From contig CAWKEY010000031.1 of NCBI GenBank assembly GCA_963848675.1, positions 159,491-223,490 of the forward strand: a stretch of 64,000 bases of DNA, written 5' to 3'. The notes below the pieces were generated by a model. The model saw nothing but the letters and a program-made list of their open reading frames with translations. It had not been told where the DNA came from and ran no database searches. The position numbers and the translations under genes were made by a program. Below, piece after piece: positions 55,226 to 63,919 of the stretch. Position 1 is the stretch's first letter, and every line of letters begins with the position of its first letter. The DNA comes from CAWKEY01 sp963848675. Its GTDB lineage: Bacteria > Pseudomonadota > Gammaproteobacteria > Methylococcales > Methylomonadaceae.

Positions 55226-56113
55226 TCAGTGGCTGATCGTTTGATATTTTTCTAACAGGCTTGGATTCCAGTGGGCAAGCGCCCAGTCCAGCAGTTCGGC
55301 TACGGGGACGTCTTGCAACTCACTGGGCGGCGCTTGTTTTAACAAGGCCAGCAGATCAAAAATGACCTTATGCGGCGTTTGCAATTCGACGGCCTGGGCC
55401 TGCGTCTGTTTGCTGAGTTTATAGCCCTGCGGGTCGATGATGACCGGCACATGCATGTAGCTCGGCGTAGTCAATCCGAATTGCTGCTGCAAATAGATTT
55501 GTTTGGGTGTTGAATGCAGTAAATCAGAGCCACGCACGATGTGGTTGACGGCCTGCAAGGTATCGTCAATGACCACGGCAAACTGATACGCGATAATGTG
55601 ATCTTTGCGCTTCAGGATAAAGTCGCCATCCTGTTCAGCGATCTTGTGGGTAATCAGGCCCTGCAGTTCGTCCCGAAAGCTGATGCTGCGGTTGTCGGTT
55701 TTGATACGTAAGGCATGGGGCTCGGTGGCCGGCACTGGTTTGTCGCGGCAAAATCCGGGATAAATATCCGTTACAGCGGCTTGTGATTCCAGGGTTTTGC
55801 GGCTGCAAATGCAGGGGTAAAGCAGGTGTTTTTTTTCTAGCTGATCGAGATAATCGTTATAAATGGCAAGCTGGCGGCTTTGATAGTAAACACTACCGTC
55901 CCAGTGCAAGCCAAAAGCCTCCAGGGTTTTTAGAATGCTATCGACGGCGCCTTTAACGTTGCGCGGGGTGTCAAGGTCATCGATTCTCAGCAGCCATTTG
56001 CCCTGTTTTGAACGTGCGTCAAGAAAACTGGCCAGGGCAGTGTACAGCGATCCTAGGTGCAATGGGCCGGTTGGTGAGGGCGCAAACCGGCCGATGTAAG
56101 CGGGAGTGTCAAT
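55226..56113 (-). CDS. gluQ: Glutamyl-Q tRNA(Asp) synthetase (start codon unusual)
   Basis: A tRNA-independent GluRS paralogue that attaches glutamate to queuosine in tRNA-Asp. The catalytic signature GRFAPSPTGPLHLGS is encoded only if translation begins upstream of the TTG at 56062. The frame runs back without ATG, GTG or TTG to an ATT at 56113, 11 bases after the dksA stop, giving about 295 aa beginning DTPAYIGRFAPSP. Zinc-binding Cys residues (CICSRKTLES and PGFCRD) and the KLSKQTQA motif are present. Either ATT is the start or the ATG was lost. dksA-gluQ adjacency is conserved. Confidence 0.85.
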   Translation of the reverse strand: MDTPAYIGRFAPSPTGPLHLGSLYTALASFLDARSKQGKWLLRIDDLDTPRNVKGAVDSILKTLEAFGLHWDGSVYYQSRQLAIYNDYLDQLEKKHLLYPCICSRKTLESQAAVTDIYPGFCRDKPVPATEPHALRIKTDNRSISFRDELQGLITHKIAEQDGDFILKRKDHIIAYQFAVVIDDTLQAVNHIVRGSDLLHSTPKQIYLQQQFGLTTPSYMHVPVIIDPQGYKLSKQTQAQAVELQTPHKVIFDLLALLKQAPPSELQDVPVAELLDWALAHWNPSLLEKYQTISH

Positions 56114-56124
56114 GTGGGGCGAAA

Positions 56125-56562
56125 TTACCCCATTTGTTTTTCCCGAATTTCTTCGAGTGTTTTGCAGTCAATACATAAAGTGGCAGTCGGTCTGGCTTCA
56201 AGGCGGCGTATGCCAATTTCGATGCCGCAGGACTCGCAATAGCCATAATCACCGGACTCGATTTCCTTCAGGGCTTCCTCGATTTTCTTGATCAGCCTGC
56301 GTTCGCGGTCGCGGGTTCGTAATTCCAGACTGAACTCGGATTCCTGTGTCGCCCTGTCGTTAGGATCAGGAAAATTAGCGGCATCGTCCTGCATGTGATG
56401 CACAGTACGATCCACTTCCTGCATTAATTCAGATTTCCAGTTTTTTAAAATGGACTCAAAATGTTTCAATTGAGCCTCATTCATGTAGTCTTCGCCTGCT
56501 TTTTCTGTGTAAGGCTTAAAACTGAAAGGTGATGATGCATCAGTTTTAGAATTTTCGGTCAT
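56125..56562 (-). CDS. dksA: RNA polymerase-binding transcription factor DksA
   Basis: Acts with ppGpp in the secondary channel of RNA polymerase. The 145-aa protein has a coiled-coil part with the DPNDRATQESEFSLELRTRD tip region. The C4 zinc finger has CESCG and, 17 residues on, CIDC. Upstream of gluQ as usual. Confidence 0.96.
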   Translation of the reverse strand: MTENSKTDASSPFSFKPYTEKAGEDYMNEAQLKHFESILKNWKSELMQEVDRTVHHMQDDAANFPDPNDRATQESEFSLELRTRDRERRLIKKIEEALKEIESGDYGYCESCGIEIGIRRLEARPTATLCIDCKTLEEIREKQMG

Positions 56563-56668
56563 CCGTTAACTCCTAAAGACAAGATAAATAAAACCGCGCA
56601 TTTTTAGCAGAATACTAACCAGTTAGCAAGAGTTATTGGTATGATTTAAATTTTTGACGAGTATCAAG

Positions 56669-57844
56669 ATGATAGGCAAAAGACTTGCACAGCGAACATT
56701 GGGGATTTCATCATTTCAGGTCATGGAATTGCTGCGGCGCGCAAAGGAACTGGAACAGCAGGGCAGGAATGTGATTCATATGGAGATTGGCGAGTCCGAT
56801 TTCACCACGCCACAGCATGTTGTTGACGCTGGTATGAGGCAAATTCGAACCGGTGAAATCAAATATACGCCGGCAGCCGGTTTGCCGGAACTGCGCGAGA
56901 GCATAGCCGGATTTTATCGGCAACGCTATGACATTGGCGTCGATCCTGCGCGTATCTTTGTCACTCCCGGAGCCACGGGTGCATTTTTATTGGCGCTGGG
57001 AGCCAGTATAAATCCGGGAGAAGAGGTGCTCATGTCCGATCCCTGCTATCCCTGTAACAGTAATTTTGTGCACTTGTTTGATGGTCATACCCGGACCATT
57101 CCGGTTGATGCGGCAAGCCGCTATCAGCTCACTGCCGGTTTAATCAGGCAGCATTGGACACCGGCTACCAAAGGTGCGCTGATTGCCTCGCCGTCCAACC
57201 CTACCGGCACCCTGATTGAGCCGCAGGAATTAAAATTGGCTGTACAGGCGGTTGATGACTTGGGTGGCTGTTTTTATTCGGACGAGATTTATCACGGCCT
57301 GGAGTATGGCGAAAAGTCAACGACGGCCCTTGAATTTAGTGATGAAGTCTTCGTTATCAACAGTTTCTCAAAATATTTCAGCATGACCGGCTGGCGCATC
57401 GGCTGGCTGGTGGCGCCGGACGAATTCCTCGGCGCTATTGAAAAACTGGCGCAAAACATATTTATTTCCACGCCTGCGCACTCACAATATGCTGCCTTGG
57501 CGGCTTTTGAAGAGCCTACGTTAATTGAGCTTGAGCGCAGGCGTAAAGAATTTGCCAAAAGGCGCGATTTTCTGTATGAAAATTTATTGCGGCTGGGCTT
57601 TGCTATTCCGAGCAAGCCGGAAGGAGCGTTTTATATTTATGCTAATTGCGCCCGCTTTACCGATGACAGTTTTAAATTTGCGCAGGATTTTCTGGAAGCA
57701 GAAGCGGTTGCGATCACGCCCGGAAAAGATTTCGGCAGCCATGAGGCCAATCACTATCTGCGTTTTGCCTATACCATTTCGATTGACAAAATGACAGTGG
57801 CCATAGAGCGCCTGGAAAAATTCATTAACCGCAAGGATAAATGA
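56669..57844 (+). CDS. Class I/II pyridoxal-phosphate aminotransferase
   Basis: A fold-type I aminotransferase of 391 aa from ATG 56669 (TTG 56654 is an alternative). Key motifs are VIHMEIGESDFTTPQHVV, SPSNPTGTLIEP, YSDEIYHGLEYG (PLP Asp/Tyr) and the lysine segment NSFSKYFSMTGWRIGWL. The C-terminal Arg lies in HYLRFAYTIS. It resembles the aspartate/alanine aminotransferase-like group; substrate not assignable. Its TGA overlaps the ATG of a small downstream gene cut by the IS array. Confidence 0.9.
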   Translation: MIGKRLAQRTLGISSFQVMELLRRAKELEQQGRNVIHMEIGESDFTTPQHVVDAGMRQIRTGEIKYTPAAGLPELRESIAGFYRQRYDIGVDPARIFVTPGATGAFLLALGASINPGEEVLMSDPCYPCNSNFVHLFDGHTRTIPVDAASRYQLTAGLIRQHWTPATKGALIASPSNPTGTLIEPQELKLAVQAVDDLGGCFYSDEIYHGLEYGEKSTTALEFSDEVFVINSFSKYFSMTGWRIGWLVAPDEFLGAIEKLAQNIFISTPAHSQYAALAAFEEPTLIELERRRKEFAKRRDFLYENLLRLGFAIPSKPEGAFYIYANCARFTDDSFKFAQDFLEAEAVAITPGKDFGSHEANHYLRFAYTISIDKMTVAIERLEKFINRKDK

Positions 57845-57978
57845 TGACCATTAAACAAATCTCGGCAACCGAATTGCACACTAAAGGTCATGAAAAAAAA
57901 AGCTGCATCACCCCGGAAAATGAAAGATGCTGTGCGGGAGGCGGCGGGCAGAGGTCGATCAAATTTTTAGAGATTTAA
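57841..57978 (+). pseudogene. Small ORF interrupted by the IS110 array (possibly rhodanese-like)
   Basis: ATG 57841 overlaps the aminotransferase stop (ATGA), the mark of translational coupling. It encodes MMTIKQISATELHTKGHEKK, then SCITPE before entering the element, where the frame runs 20 more codons to a TAA at 57976. ISATEL near the N-terminus resembles the first strand of rhodanese domains, but about 25 native residues are too few to be sure. The rest of the gene should lie beyond the right end of the array, outside the window. Confidence 0.45.
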
Positions 57979-58114
57979 TCCTGAAACCTAACGTGACCCG
58001 TCGGACTGACTCGTACCCCGGCATAAATCGTAAGAGATCGCACAGTAATAAGACCTCGGGCTGTTCAAGCCTGAAGGTGAATTCAGTCTGACATCCGCCG
58101 CCTCCCTGAGCATC
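57926..58114 (+). ncRNA. Candidate bridge RNA, copy 1
   Basis: GATGCT (57926-57931) pairs with AGCATC (58109-58114), and the next 12 bases 57936-57947 pair with 58095-58106, an 18-bp closing stem with a small internal loop. Inside, 58053-58062 pairs with 58068-58078 (one bulge). ACCCCGG at 58015-58021 equals the 7 bases left of the element (57910-57916). CACAGTAA at 58041-58048 equals the right-end/left-end junction (59433-59440). TTCA at 58082-58085 can pair with TGAA at the left end. This is the layout of IS110 bridge RNAs with target and donor guides; expression is not shown. Confidence 0.6.
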
Positions 58115-58135
58115 AAGTTTACACCCTGGGAGGTC

Positions 58136-59353
58136 ATGATGGAATTAACCGCAGTCTATCGTTGTGTGGCGGCGCTGGATGTACACCAAGCCAAGCTGAC
58201 CGTCTGTGTCTTGTCTGAAAACGACCTGGGCGAGGTCGTCACCGAAGTGCGCGAGTTTGGTGGCTTTAAACGGGATCGGCGTGAAATGGCGGCGTGGGTA
58301 GCGTCCTTTCATCCGGAACTGGTGGTGATGGAAAGTACGGGCATTTATTGGAAGAGTCCCTATGCGGCATTAGAGTGGTATGGTTTGAATTTGGCCGTGG
58401 TCAATGCTCGCCATGTCAAACAAGTCCCTGGACGCAAGACGGATATCAACGACGCCCAGTGGCTGGCCATTCTGGCCCGAAGCGGTTTGTTGCGAGGGGG
58501 CTTCGTGCCGCCTCGACAGTTTCGGGAATATCGCCTGATCGCCCGGCAACTGCAAAAGTTGACCGGTATCGCCTCTGGCGAGAAAAACCGCTTGCATAAA
58601 CTGTTGACCGACGCCGGCATCCGTCTGTCCGTCGTGGTCAGCGATTTGTATGGCAAATCGGCCAAAGCCATGATTACGGGATTGCTGGACGGCGAAACGC
58701 CCGAGCAATTGCTGACCCATGCCGATCCGCGTCTCAAAGCCACGCCCGACGAATTACGCGAGGCTTTGGAGGGCGATTTGTCGGACAGTCACCGTTTCGT
58801 CATCCGCGAACTAATGATACATATCGACGAATTGGAAGCGCGCATCCTGCGGTTCCGTCAAACCCTGCTGAATCATTTGAGTGACTATCAAGTGATCCTG
58901 CAAAATTTACAAACGATACCGGGTATCGACGAATTTAGCGCGGCGATGCTATTGGTCGAAATCGGCGACGACATGAGTGCCTTTGGCTCACCCGATAAAC
59001 TGGCCTCCTGGGCCGGCGTCTGTCCCGGCCAAAACGAATCGGCCGGCAAACGCCAATCGGCCAGGGCGCGCAAAGGCAATCCTTATGTGCGACGCATCTT
59101 GTGCGAAGCCGCCAATGCCGCTAGTCGAACCCGATGTGGATTGCAGGAAAAGTTCAAGGGGTTGCTGATAAGACGCGGACGAAAACGCGCTATTTTTGCC
59201 ATCGCCCACAAATTACTGAAAACCGTGTTTTTGTTAATCCAGCGCGGCGATTATTACCGGGATGCCGATACGGACTACGAAGCACTGACTGTCCAGCGCA
59301 ATGCGCCGCGCTGGATCAAGAAGCTCATTCAATACGGCTATATCACACCTTAA
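58136..59353 (+). CDS. IS110-family DEDD transposase/recombinase, copy 1
   Basis: A 405-aa recombinase. The N-terminal RuvC-like DEDD domain has Asp15 (ALDVHQ), Glu66 (VVMESTGIYW), Asp103 and Asp106 (KTDINDAQW). A helical linker lies at about residues 130-250. The C-terminal Transposase_20 domain has NLQTIPGIDEFSAAMLLVEI and SWAGVCPGQNESAGKR, where Ser302 is the likely nucleophile. GGGAGG at 58128-58133 is the ribosome site. In this family the protein acts with a bridge RNA to join target and donor DNA. Complete. Confidence 0.93.
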   Translation: MMELTAVYRCVAALDVHQAKLTVCVLSENDLGEVVTEVREFGGFKRDRREMAAWVASFHPELVVMESTGIYWKSPYAALEWYGLNLAVVNARHVKQVPGRKTDINDAQWLAILARSGLLRGGFVPPRQFREYRLIARQLQKLTGIASGEKNRLHKLLTDAGIRLSVVVSDLYGKSAKAMITGLLDGETPEQLLTHADPRLKATPDELREALEGDLSDSHRFVIRELMIHIDELEARILRFRQTLLNHLSDYQVILQNLQTIPGIDEFSAAMLLVEIGDDMSAFGSPDKLASWAGVCPGQNESAGKRQSARARKGNPYVRRILCEAANAASRTRCGLQEKFKGLLIRRGRKRAIFAIAHKLLKTVFLLIQRGDYYRDADTDYEALTVQRNAPRWIKKLIQYGYITP

Positions 59354-59409
59354 CGGGCGTGTTGGTCAAACATCATTTTTTTTAGGCCTGTTTAGGTCAG
59401 GCTCGCGCT

Positions 59410-59465
59410 CGCCTCCCGCACAGGGCATCTTTCACAGTAAAATGAAAGATGCTGTGCGGGAGGCG
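59410..59465 (+). repeat. Right-end/left-end junction hairpin, copies 1-2
   Basis: Bases 59410-59434 (right end of copy 1) pair with 59443-59465 (left end of copy 2): 23 pairs with a 2-base bulge (GG) and an 8-base loop CAGTAAAA. The arms are inverted terminal repeats of the element, brought together only at a junction. TAAAAT at 59438-59443 spans the joint and looks like a -10 hexamer, although no good -35 sits 17 bases upstream. Confidence 0.75.
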
Positions 59466-59636
59466 GCGGGCAGAGGTCGATCAAATTTTTAGAGATTTAA
59501 TCCTGAAACCTAACGTGACCCGTCGGACTGACTCGTACCCCGGCATAAATCGTAAGAGATCGCACAGTAATAAGACCTCGGGCTGTTCAAGCCTGAAGGT
59601 GAATTCAGTCTGACATCCGCCGCCTCCCTGAGCATC
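59448..59636 (+). ncRNA. Candidate bridge RNA, copy 2
   Basis: Same sequence and predicted fold as copy 1. Here the upstream neighbour is the right end of copy 1, so the TAAAAT hexamer (59438-59443) lies just ahead and would place a start near the first stem base. Confidence 0.6.
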
Positions 59637-59657
59637 AAGTTTACACCCTGGGAGGTC

Positions 59658-60875
59658 ATGATGGAATTAACCGCAGTCTATCGTTGTGTGGCGGCGCTGG
59701 ATGTACACCAAGCCAAGCTGACCGTCTGTGTCTTGTCTGAAAACGACCTGGGCGAGGTCGTCACCGAAGTGCGCGAGTTTGGTGGCTTTAAACGGGATCG
59801 GCGTGAAATGGCGGCGTGGGTAGCGTCCTTTCATCCGGAACTGGTGGTGATGGAAAGTACGGGCATTTATTGGAAGAGTCCCTATGCGGCATTAGAGTGG
59901 TATGGTTTGAATTTGGCCGTGGTCAATGCTCGCCATGTCAAACAAGTCCCTGGACGCAAGACGGATATCAACGACGCCCAGTGGCTGGCCATTCTGGCCC
60001 GAAGCGGTTTGTTGCGAGGGGGCTTCGTGCCGCCTCGACAGTTTCGGGAATATCGCCTGATCGCCCGGCAACTGCAAAAGTTGACCGGTATCGCCTCTGG
60101 CGAGAAAAACCGCTTGCATAAACTGTTGACCGACGCCGGCATCCGTCTGTCCGTCGTGGTCAGCGATTTGTATGGCAAATCGGCCAAAGCCATGATTACG
60201 GGATTGCTGGACGGCGAAACGCCCGAGCAATTGCTGACCCATGCCGATCCGCGTCTCAAAGCCACGCCCGACGAATTACGCGAGGCTTTGGAGGGCGATT
60301 TGTCGGACAGTCACCGTTTCGTCATCCGCGAACTAATGATACATATCGACGAATTGTAAGCGCGCATCCTGCGGTTCCGTCAAACCCTGCTGAATCATTT
60401 GAGTGACTATCAAGTGATCCTGCAAAATTTACAAACGATACCGGGTATCGACGAATTTAGCGCGGCGATGCTATTGGTCGAAATCGGCGACGACATGAGT
60501 GCCTTTGGCTCACCCGATAAACTGGCCTCCTGGGCCGGCGTCTGTCCCGGCCAAAACGAATCGGCCGGCAAACGCCAATCGGCCAGGGCGCGCAAAGGCA
60601 ATCCTTATGTGCGACGCATCTTGTGCGAAGCCGCCAATGCCGCTAGTCGAACCCGATGTGGATTGCAGGAAAAGTTCAAGGGGTTGCTGATAAGACGCGG
60701 ACGAAAACGCGCTATTTTTGCCATCGCCCACAAATTACTGAAAACCGTGTTTTTGTTAATCCAGCGCGGCGATTATTACCGGGATGCCGATACGGACTAC
60801 GAAGCACTGACTGTCCAGCGCAATGCGCCGCGCTGGATCAAGAAGCTCATTCAATACGGCTATATCACACCTTAA
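59658..60875 (+). pseudogene. IS110 transposase, copy 2, split by a premature stop
   Basis: Identical to copy 1 until codon 234, where GAA is TAA (60357-60359). The first part (233 aa) keeps the whole DEDD domain. The second part can restart at TTG 60399 and give 158 aa containing Ser302. The break falls in the helical linker between domains. It is probably inactive unless the halves act together or stop read-through occurs. Confidence 0.9.
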
Positions 60876-60931
60876 CGGGCGTGTTGGTCAAACATCATTT
60901 TTTTTAGGCCTGTTTAGGTCAGGCTCGCGCT

Positions 60932-60987
60932 CGCCTCCCGCACAGGGCATCTTTCACAGTAAAATGAAAGATGCTGTGCGGGAGGCG
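60932..60987 (+). repeat. Right-end/left-end junction hairpin, copies 2-3
   Basis: Identical to the hairpin at 59410-59465: 23 pairs, 2-base bulge, 8-base loop, with TAAAAT at 60960-60965. Confidence 0.75.
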
Positions 60988-61158
60988 GCGGGCAGAGGTC
61001 GATCAAATTTTTAGAGATTTAATCCTGAAACCTAACGTGACCCGTCGGACTGACTCGTACCCCGGCATAAATCGTAAGAGATCGCACAGTAATAAGACCT
61101 CGGGCTGTTCAAGCCTGAAGGTGAATTCAGTCTGACATCCGCCGCCTCCCTGAGCATC
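60970..61158 (+). ncRNA. Candidate bridge RNA, copy 3
   Basis: Same sequence and fold as copy 1, behind a right-end/left-end junction. Confidence 0.6.
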
Positions 61159-61179
61159 AAGTTTACACCCTGGGAGGTC

Positions 61180-62397
61180 ATGATGGAATTAACCGCAGTC
61201 TATCGTTGTGTGGCGGCGCTGGATGTACACCAAGCCAAGCTGACCGTCTGTGTCTTGTCTGAAAACGACCTGGGCGAGGTCGTCACCGAAGTGCGCGAGT
61301 TTGGTGGCTTTAAACGGGATCGGCGTGAAATGGCGGCGTGGGTAGCGTCCTTTCATCCGGAACTGGTGGTGATGGAAAGTACGGGCATTTATTGGAAGAG
61401 TCCCTATGCGGCATTAGAGTGGTATGGTTTGAATTTGGCCGTGGTCAATGCTCGCCATGTCAAACAAGTCCCTGGACGCAAGACGGATATCAACGACGCC
61501 CAGTGGCTGGCCATTCTGGCCCGAAGCGGTTTGTTGCGAGGGGGCTTCGTGCCGCCTCGACAGTTTCGGGAATATCGCCTGATCGCCCGGCAACTGCAAA
61601 AGTTGACCGGTATCGCCTCTGGCGAGAAAAACCGCTTGCATAAACTGTTGACCGACGCCGGCATCCGTCTGTCCGTCGTGGTCAGCGATTTGTATGGCAA
61701 ATCGGCCAAAGCCATGATTACGGGATTGCTGGACGGCGAAACGCCCGAGCAATTGCTGACCCATGCCGATCCGCGTCTCAAAGCCACGCCCGACGAATTA
61801 CGCGAGGCTTTGGAGGGCGATTTGTCGGACAGTCACCGTTTCGTCATCCGCGAACTAATGATACATATCGACGAATTGGAAGCGCGCATCCTGCGGTTCC
61901 GTCAAACCCTGCTGAATCATTTGAGTGACTATCAAGTGATCCTGCAAAATTTACAAACGATACCGGGTATCGACGAATTTAGCGCGGCGATGCTATTGGT
62001 CGAAATCGGCGACGACATGAGTGCCTTTGGCTCACCCGATAAACTGGCCTCCTGGGCCGGCGTCTGTCCCGGCCAAAACGAATCGGCCGGCAAACGCCAA
62101 TCGGCCAGGGCGCGCAAAGGCAATCCTTATGTGCGACGCATCTTGTGCGAAGCCGCCAATGCCGCTAGTCGAACCCGATGTGGATTGCAGGAAAAGTTCA
62201 AGGGGTTGCTGATAAGACGCGGACGAAAACGCGCTATTTTTGCCATCGCCCACAAATTACTGAAAACCGTGTTTTTGTTAATCCAGCGCGGCGATTATTA
62301 CCGGGATGCCGATACGGACTACGAAGCACTGACTGTCCAGCGCAATGCGCCGCGCTGGATCAAGAAGCTCATTCAATACGGCTATATCACACCTTAA
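61180..62397 (+). CDS. IS110-family DEDD transposase/recombinase, copy 3
   Basis: 405 aa, same protein as copy 1, with Asp15, Glu66, Asp103/Asp106 and Ser302 all present. Intact. Its upstream region contains a rebuilt junction, unlike copy 1. Confidence 0.93.
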   Translation: MMELTAVYRCVAALDVHQAKLTVCVLSENDLGEVVTEVREFGGFKRDRREMAAWVASFHPELVVMESTGIYWKSPYAALEWYGLNLAVVNARHVKQVPGRKTDINDAQWLAILARSGLLRGGFVPPRQFREYRLIARQLQKLTGIASGEKNRLHKLLTDAGIRLSVVVSDLYGKSAKAMITGLLDGETPEQLLTHADPRLKATPDELREALEGDLSDSHRFVIRELMIHIDELEARILRFRQTLLNHLSDYQVILQNLQTIPGIDEFSAAMLLVEIGDDMSAFGSPDKLASWAGVCPGQNESAGKRQSARARKGNPYVRRILCEAANAASRTRCGLQEKFKGLLIRRGRKRAIFAIAHKLLKTVFLLIQRGDYYRDADTDYEALTVQRNAPRWIKKLIQYGYITP

Positions 62398-62453
62398 CGG
62401 GCGTGTTGGTCAAACATCATTTTTTTTAGGCCTGTTTAGGTCAGGCTCGCGCT

Positions 62454-62509
62454 CGCCTCCCGCACAGGGCATCTTTCACAGTAAAATGAAAGATGCTGTG
62501 CGGGAGGCG
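62454..62509 (+). repeat. Right-end/left-end junction hairpin, copies 3-4
   Basis: Third identical junction hairpin, with TAAAAT at 62482-62487. Confidence 0.75.
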
Positions 62510-62680
62510 GCGGGCAGAGGTCGATCAAATTTTTAGAGATTTAATCCTGAAACCTAACGTGACCCGTCGGACTGACTCGTACCCCGGCATAAATCGTAAG
62601 AGATCGCACAGTAATAAGACCTCGGGCTGTTCAAGCCTGAAGGTGAATTCAGTCTGACATCCGCCGCCTCCCTGAGCATC
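62492..62680 (+). ncRNA. Candidate bridge RNA, copy 4
   Basis: Same sequence and fold as copy 1, behind a junction. Confidence 0.6.
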
Positions 62681-62701
62681 AAGTTTACACCCTGGGAGGT
62701 C

Positions 62702-63919
62702 ATGATGGAATTAACCGCAGTCTATCGTTGTGTGGCGGCGCTGGATGTACACCAAGCCAAGCTGACCGTCTGTGTCTTGTCTGAAAACGACCTGGGCGAG
62801 GTCGTCACCGAAGTGCGCGAGTTTGGTGGCTTTAAACGGGATCGGCGTGAAATGGCGGCGTGGGTAGCGTCCTTTCATCCGGAACTGGTGGTGATGGAAA
62901 GTACGGGCATTTATTGGAAGAGTCCCTATGCGGCATTAGAGTGGTATGGTTTGAATTTGGCCGTGGTCAATGCTCGCCATGTCAAACAAGTCCCTGGACG
63001 CAAGACGGATATCAACGACGCCCAGTGGCTGGCCATTCTGGCCCGAAGCGGTTTGTTGCGAGGGGGCTTCGTGCCGCCTCGACAGTTTCGGGAATATCGC
63101 CTGATCGCCCGGCAACTGCAAAAGTTGACCGGTATCGCCTCTGGCGAGAAAAACCGCTTGCATAAACTGTTGACCGACGCCGGCATCCGTCTGTCCGTCG
63201 TGGTCAGCGATTTGTATGGCAAATCGGCCAAAGCCATGATTACGGGATTGCTGGACGGCGAAACGCCCGAGCAATTGCTGACCCATGCCGATCCGCGTCT
63301 CAAAGCCACGCCCGACGAATTACGCGAGGCTTTGGAGGGCGATTTGTCGGACAGTCACCGTTTCGTCATCCGCGAACTAATGATACATATCGACGAATTG
63401 GAAGCGCGCATCCTGCGGTTCCGTCAAACCCTGCTGAATCATTTGAGTGACTATCAAGTGATCCTGCAAAATTTACAAACGATACCGGGTATCGACGAAT
63501 TTAGCGCGGCGATGCTATTGGTCGAAATCGGCGACGACATGAGTGCCTTTGGCTCACCCGATAAACTGGCCTCCTGGGCCGGCGTCTGTCCCGGCCAAAA
63601 CGAATCGGCCGGCAAACGCCAATCGGCCAGGGCGCGCAAAGGCAATCCTTATGTGCGACGCATCTTGTGCGAAGCCGCCAATGCCGCTAGTCGAACCCGA
63701 TGTGGATTGCAGGAAAAGTTCAAGGGCTTGCTGATAAGACGCGGACGAAAACGCGCTATTTTTGCCATCGCCCACAAATTACTGAAAACCGTGTTTTTGT
63801 TAATCCAGCGCGGCGATTATTACCGGGATGCCGATACGGACTACGAAGCACTGACTGTCCAGCGCAATGCGCCGCGCTGGATCAAGAAGCTCATTCAATA
63901 CGGCTATATCACACCTTAA
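62702..63919 (+). CDS. IS110-family DEDD transposase/recombinase, copy 4
   Basis: 405 aa, same protein as copies 1 and 3; the single base change at 63727 leaves Gly342 unchanged. Intact. Confidence 0.93.
   Translation: MMELTAVYRCVAALDVHQAKLTVCVLSENDLGEVVTEVREFGGFKRDRREMAAWVASFHPELVVMESTGIYWKSPYAALEWYGLNLAVVNARHVKQVPGRKTDINDAQWLAILARSGLLRGGFVPPRQFREYRLIARQLQKLTGIASGEKNRLHKLLTDAGIRLSVVVSDLYGKSAKAMITGLLDGETPEQLLTHADPRLKATPDELREALEGDLSDSHRFVIRELMIHIDELEARILRFRQTLLNHLSDYQVILQNLQTIPGIDEFSAAMLLVEIGDDMSAFGSPDKLASWAGVCPGQNESAGKRQSARARKGNPYVRRILCEAANAASRTRCGLQEKFKGLLIRRGRKRAIFAIAHKLLKTVFLLIQRGDYYRDADTDYEALTVQRNAPRWIKKLIQYGYITP

Larger units (their letters stand above)
57917..59438 (+). mobile_element. 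IS110-family element, tandem copy 1
   Basis: First of at least four head-to-tail 1522-bp units. Identity with the next unit begins at base 57917 (AAAATGAAAG), preceded here by CCGG and in later copies by CAGT, so the left end is at or a few bases inside this point. The unit has 219 non-coding bases, a 405-codon transposase gene and 85 non-coding bases. The long left non-coding end is that of the IS110 group proper rather than IS1111. Its left flank is chromosomal (57841 ORF). Confidence 0.9.
59439..60960 (+). mobile_element. IS110-family element, tandem copy 2
   Basis: Second 1522-bp unit, directly abutting copy 1. I see no difference from copy 1 in the ends; the clear change is a G-to-T at 60357 that truncates the transposase. 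Confidence 0.9.
60961..62482 (+). mobile_element. IS110-family element, tandem copy 3
   Basis: Third 1522-bp unit with an intact transposase and the same ends. Confidence 0.9.
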
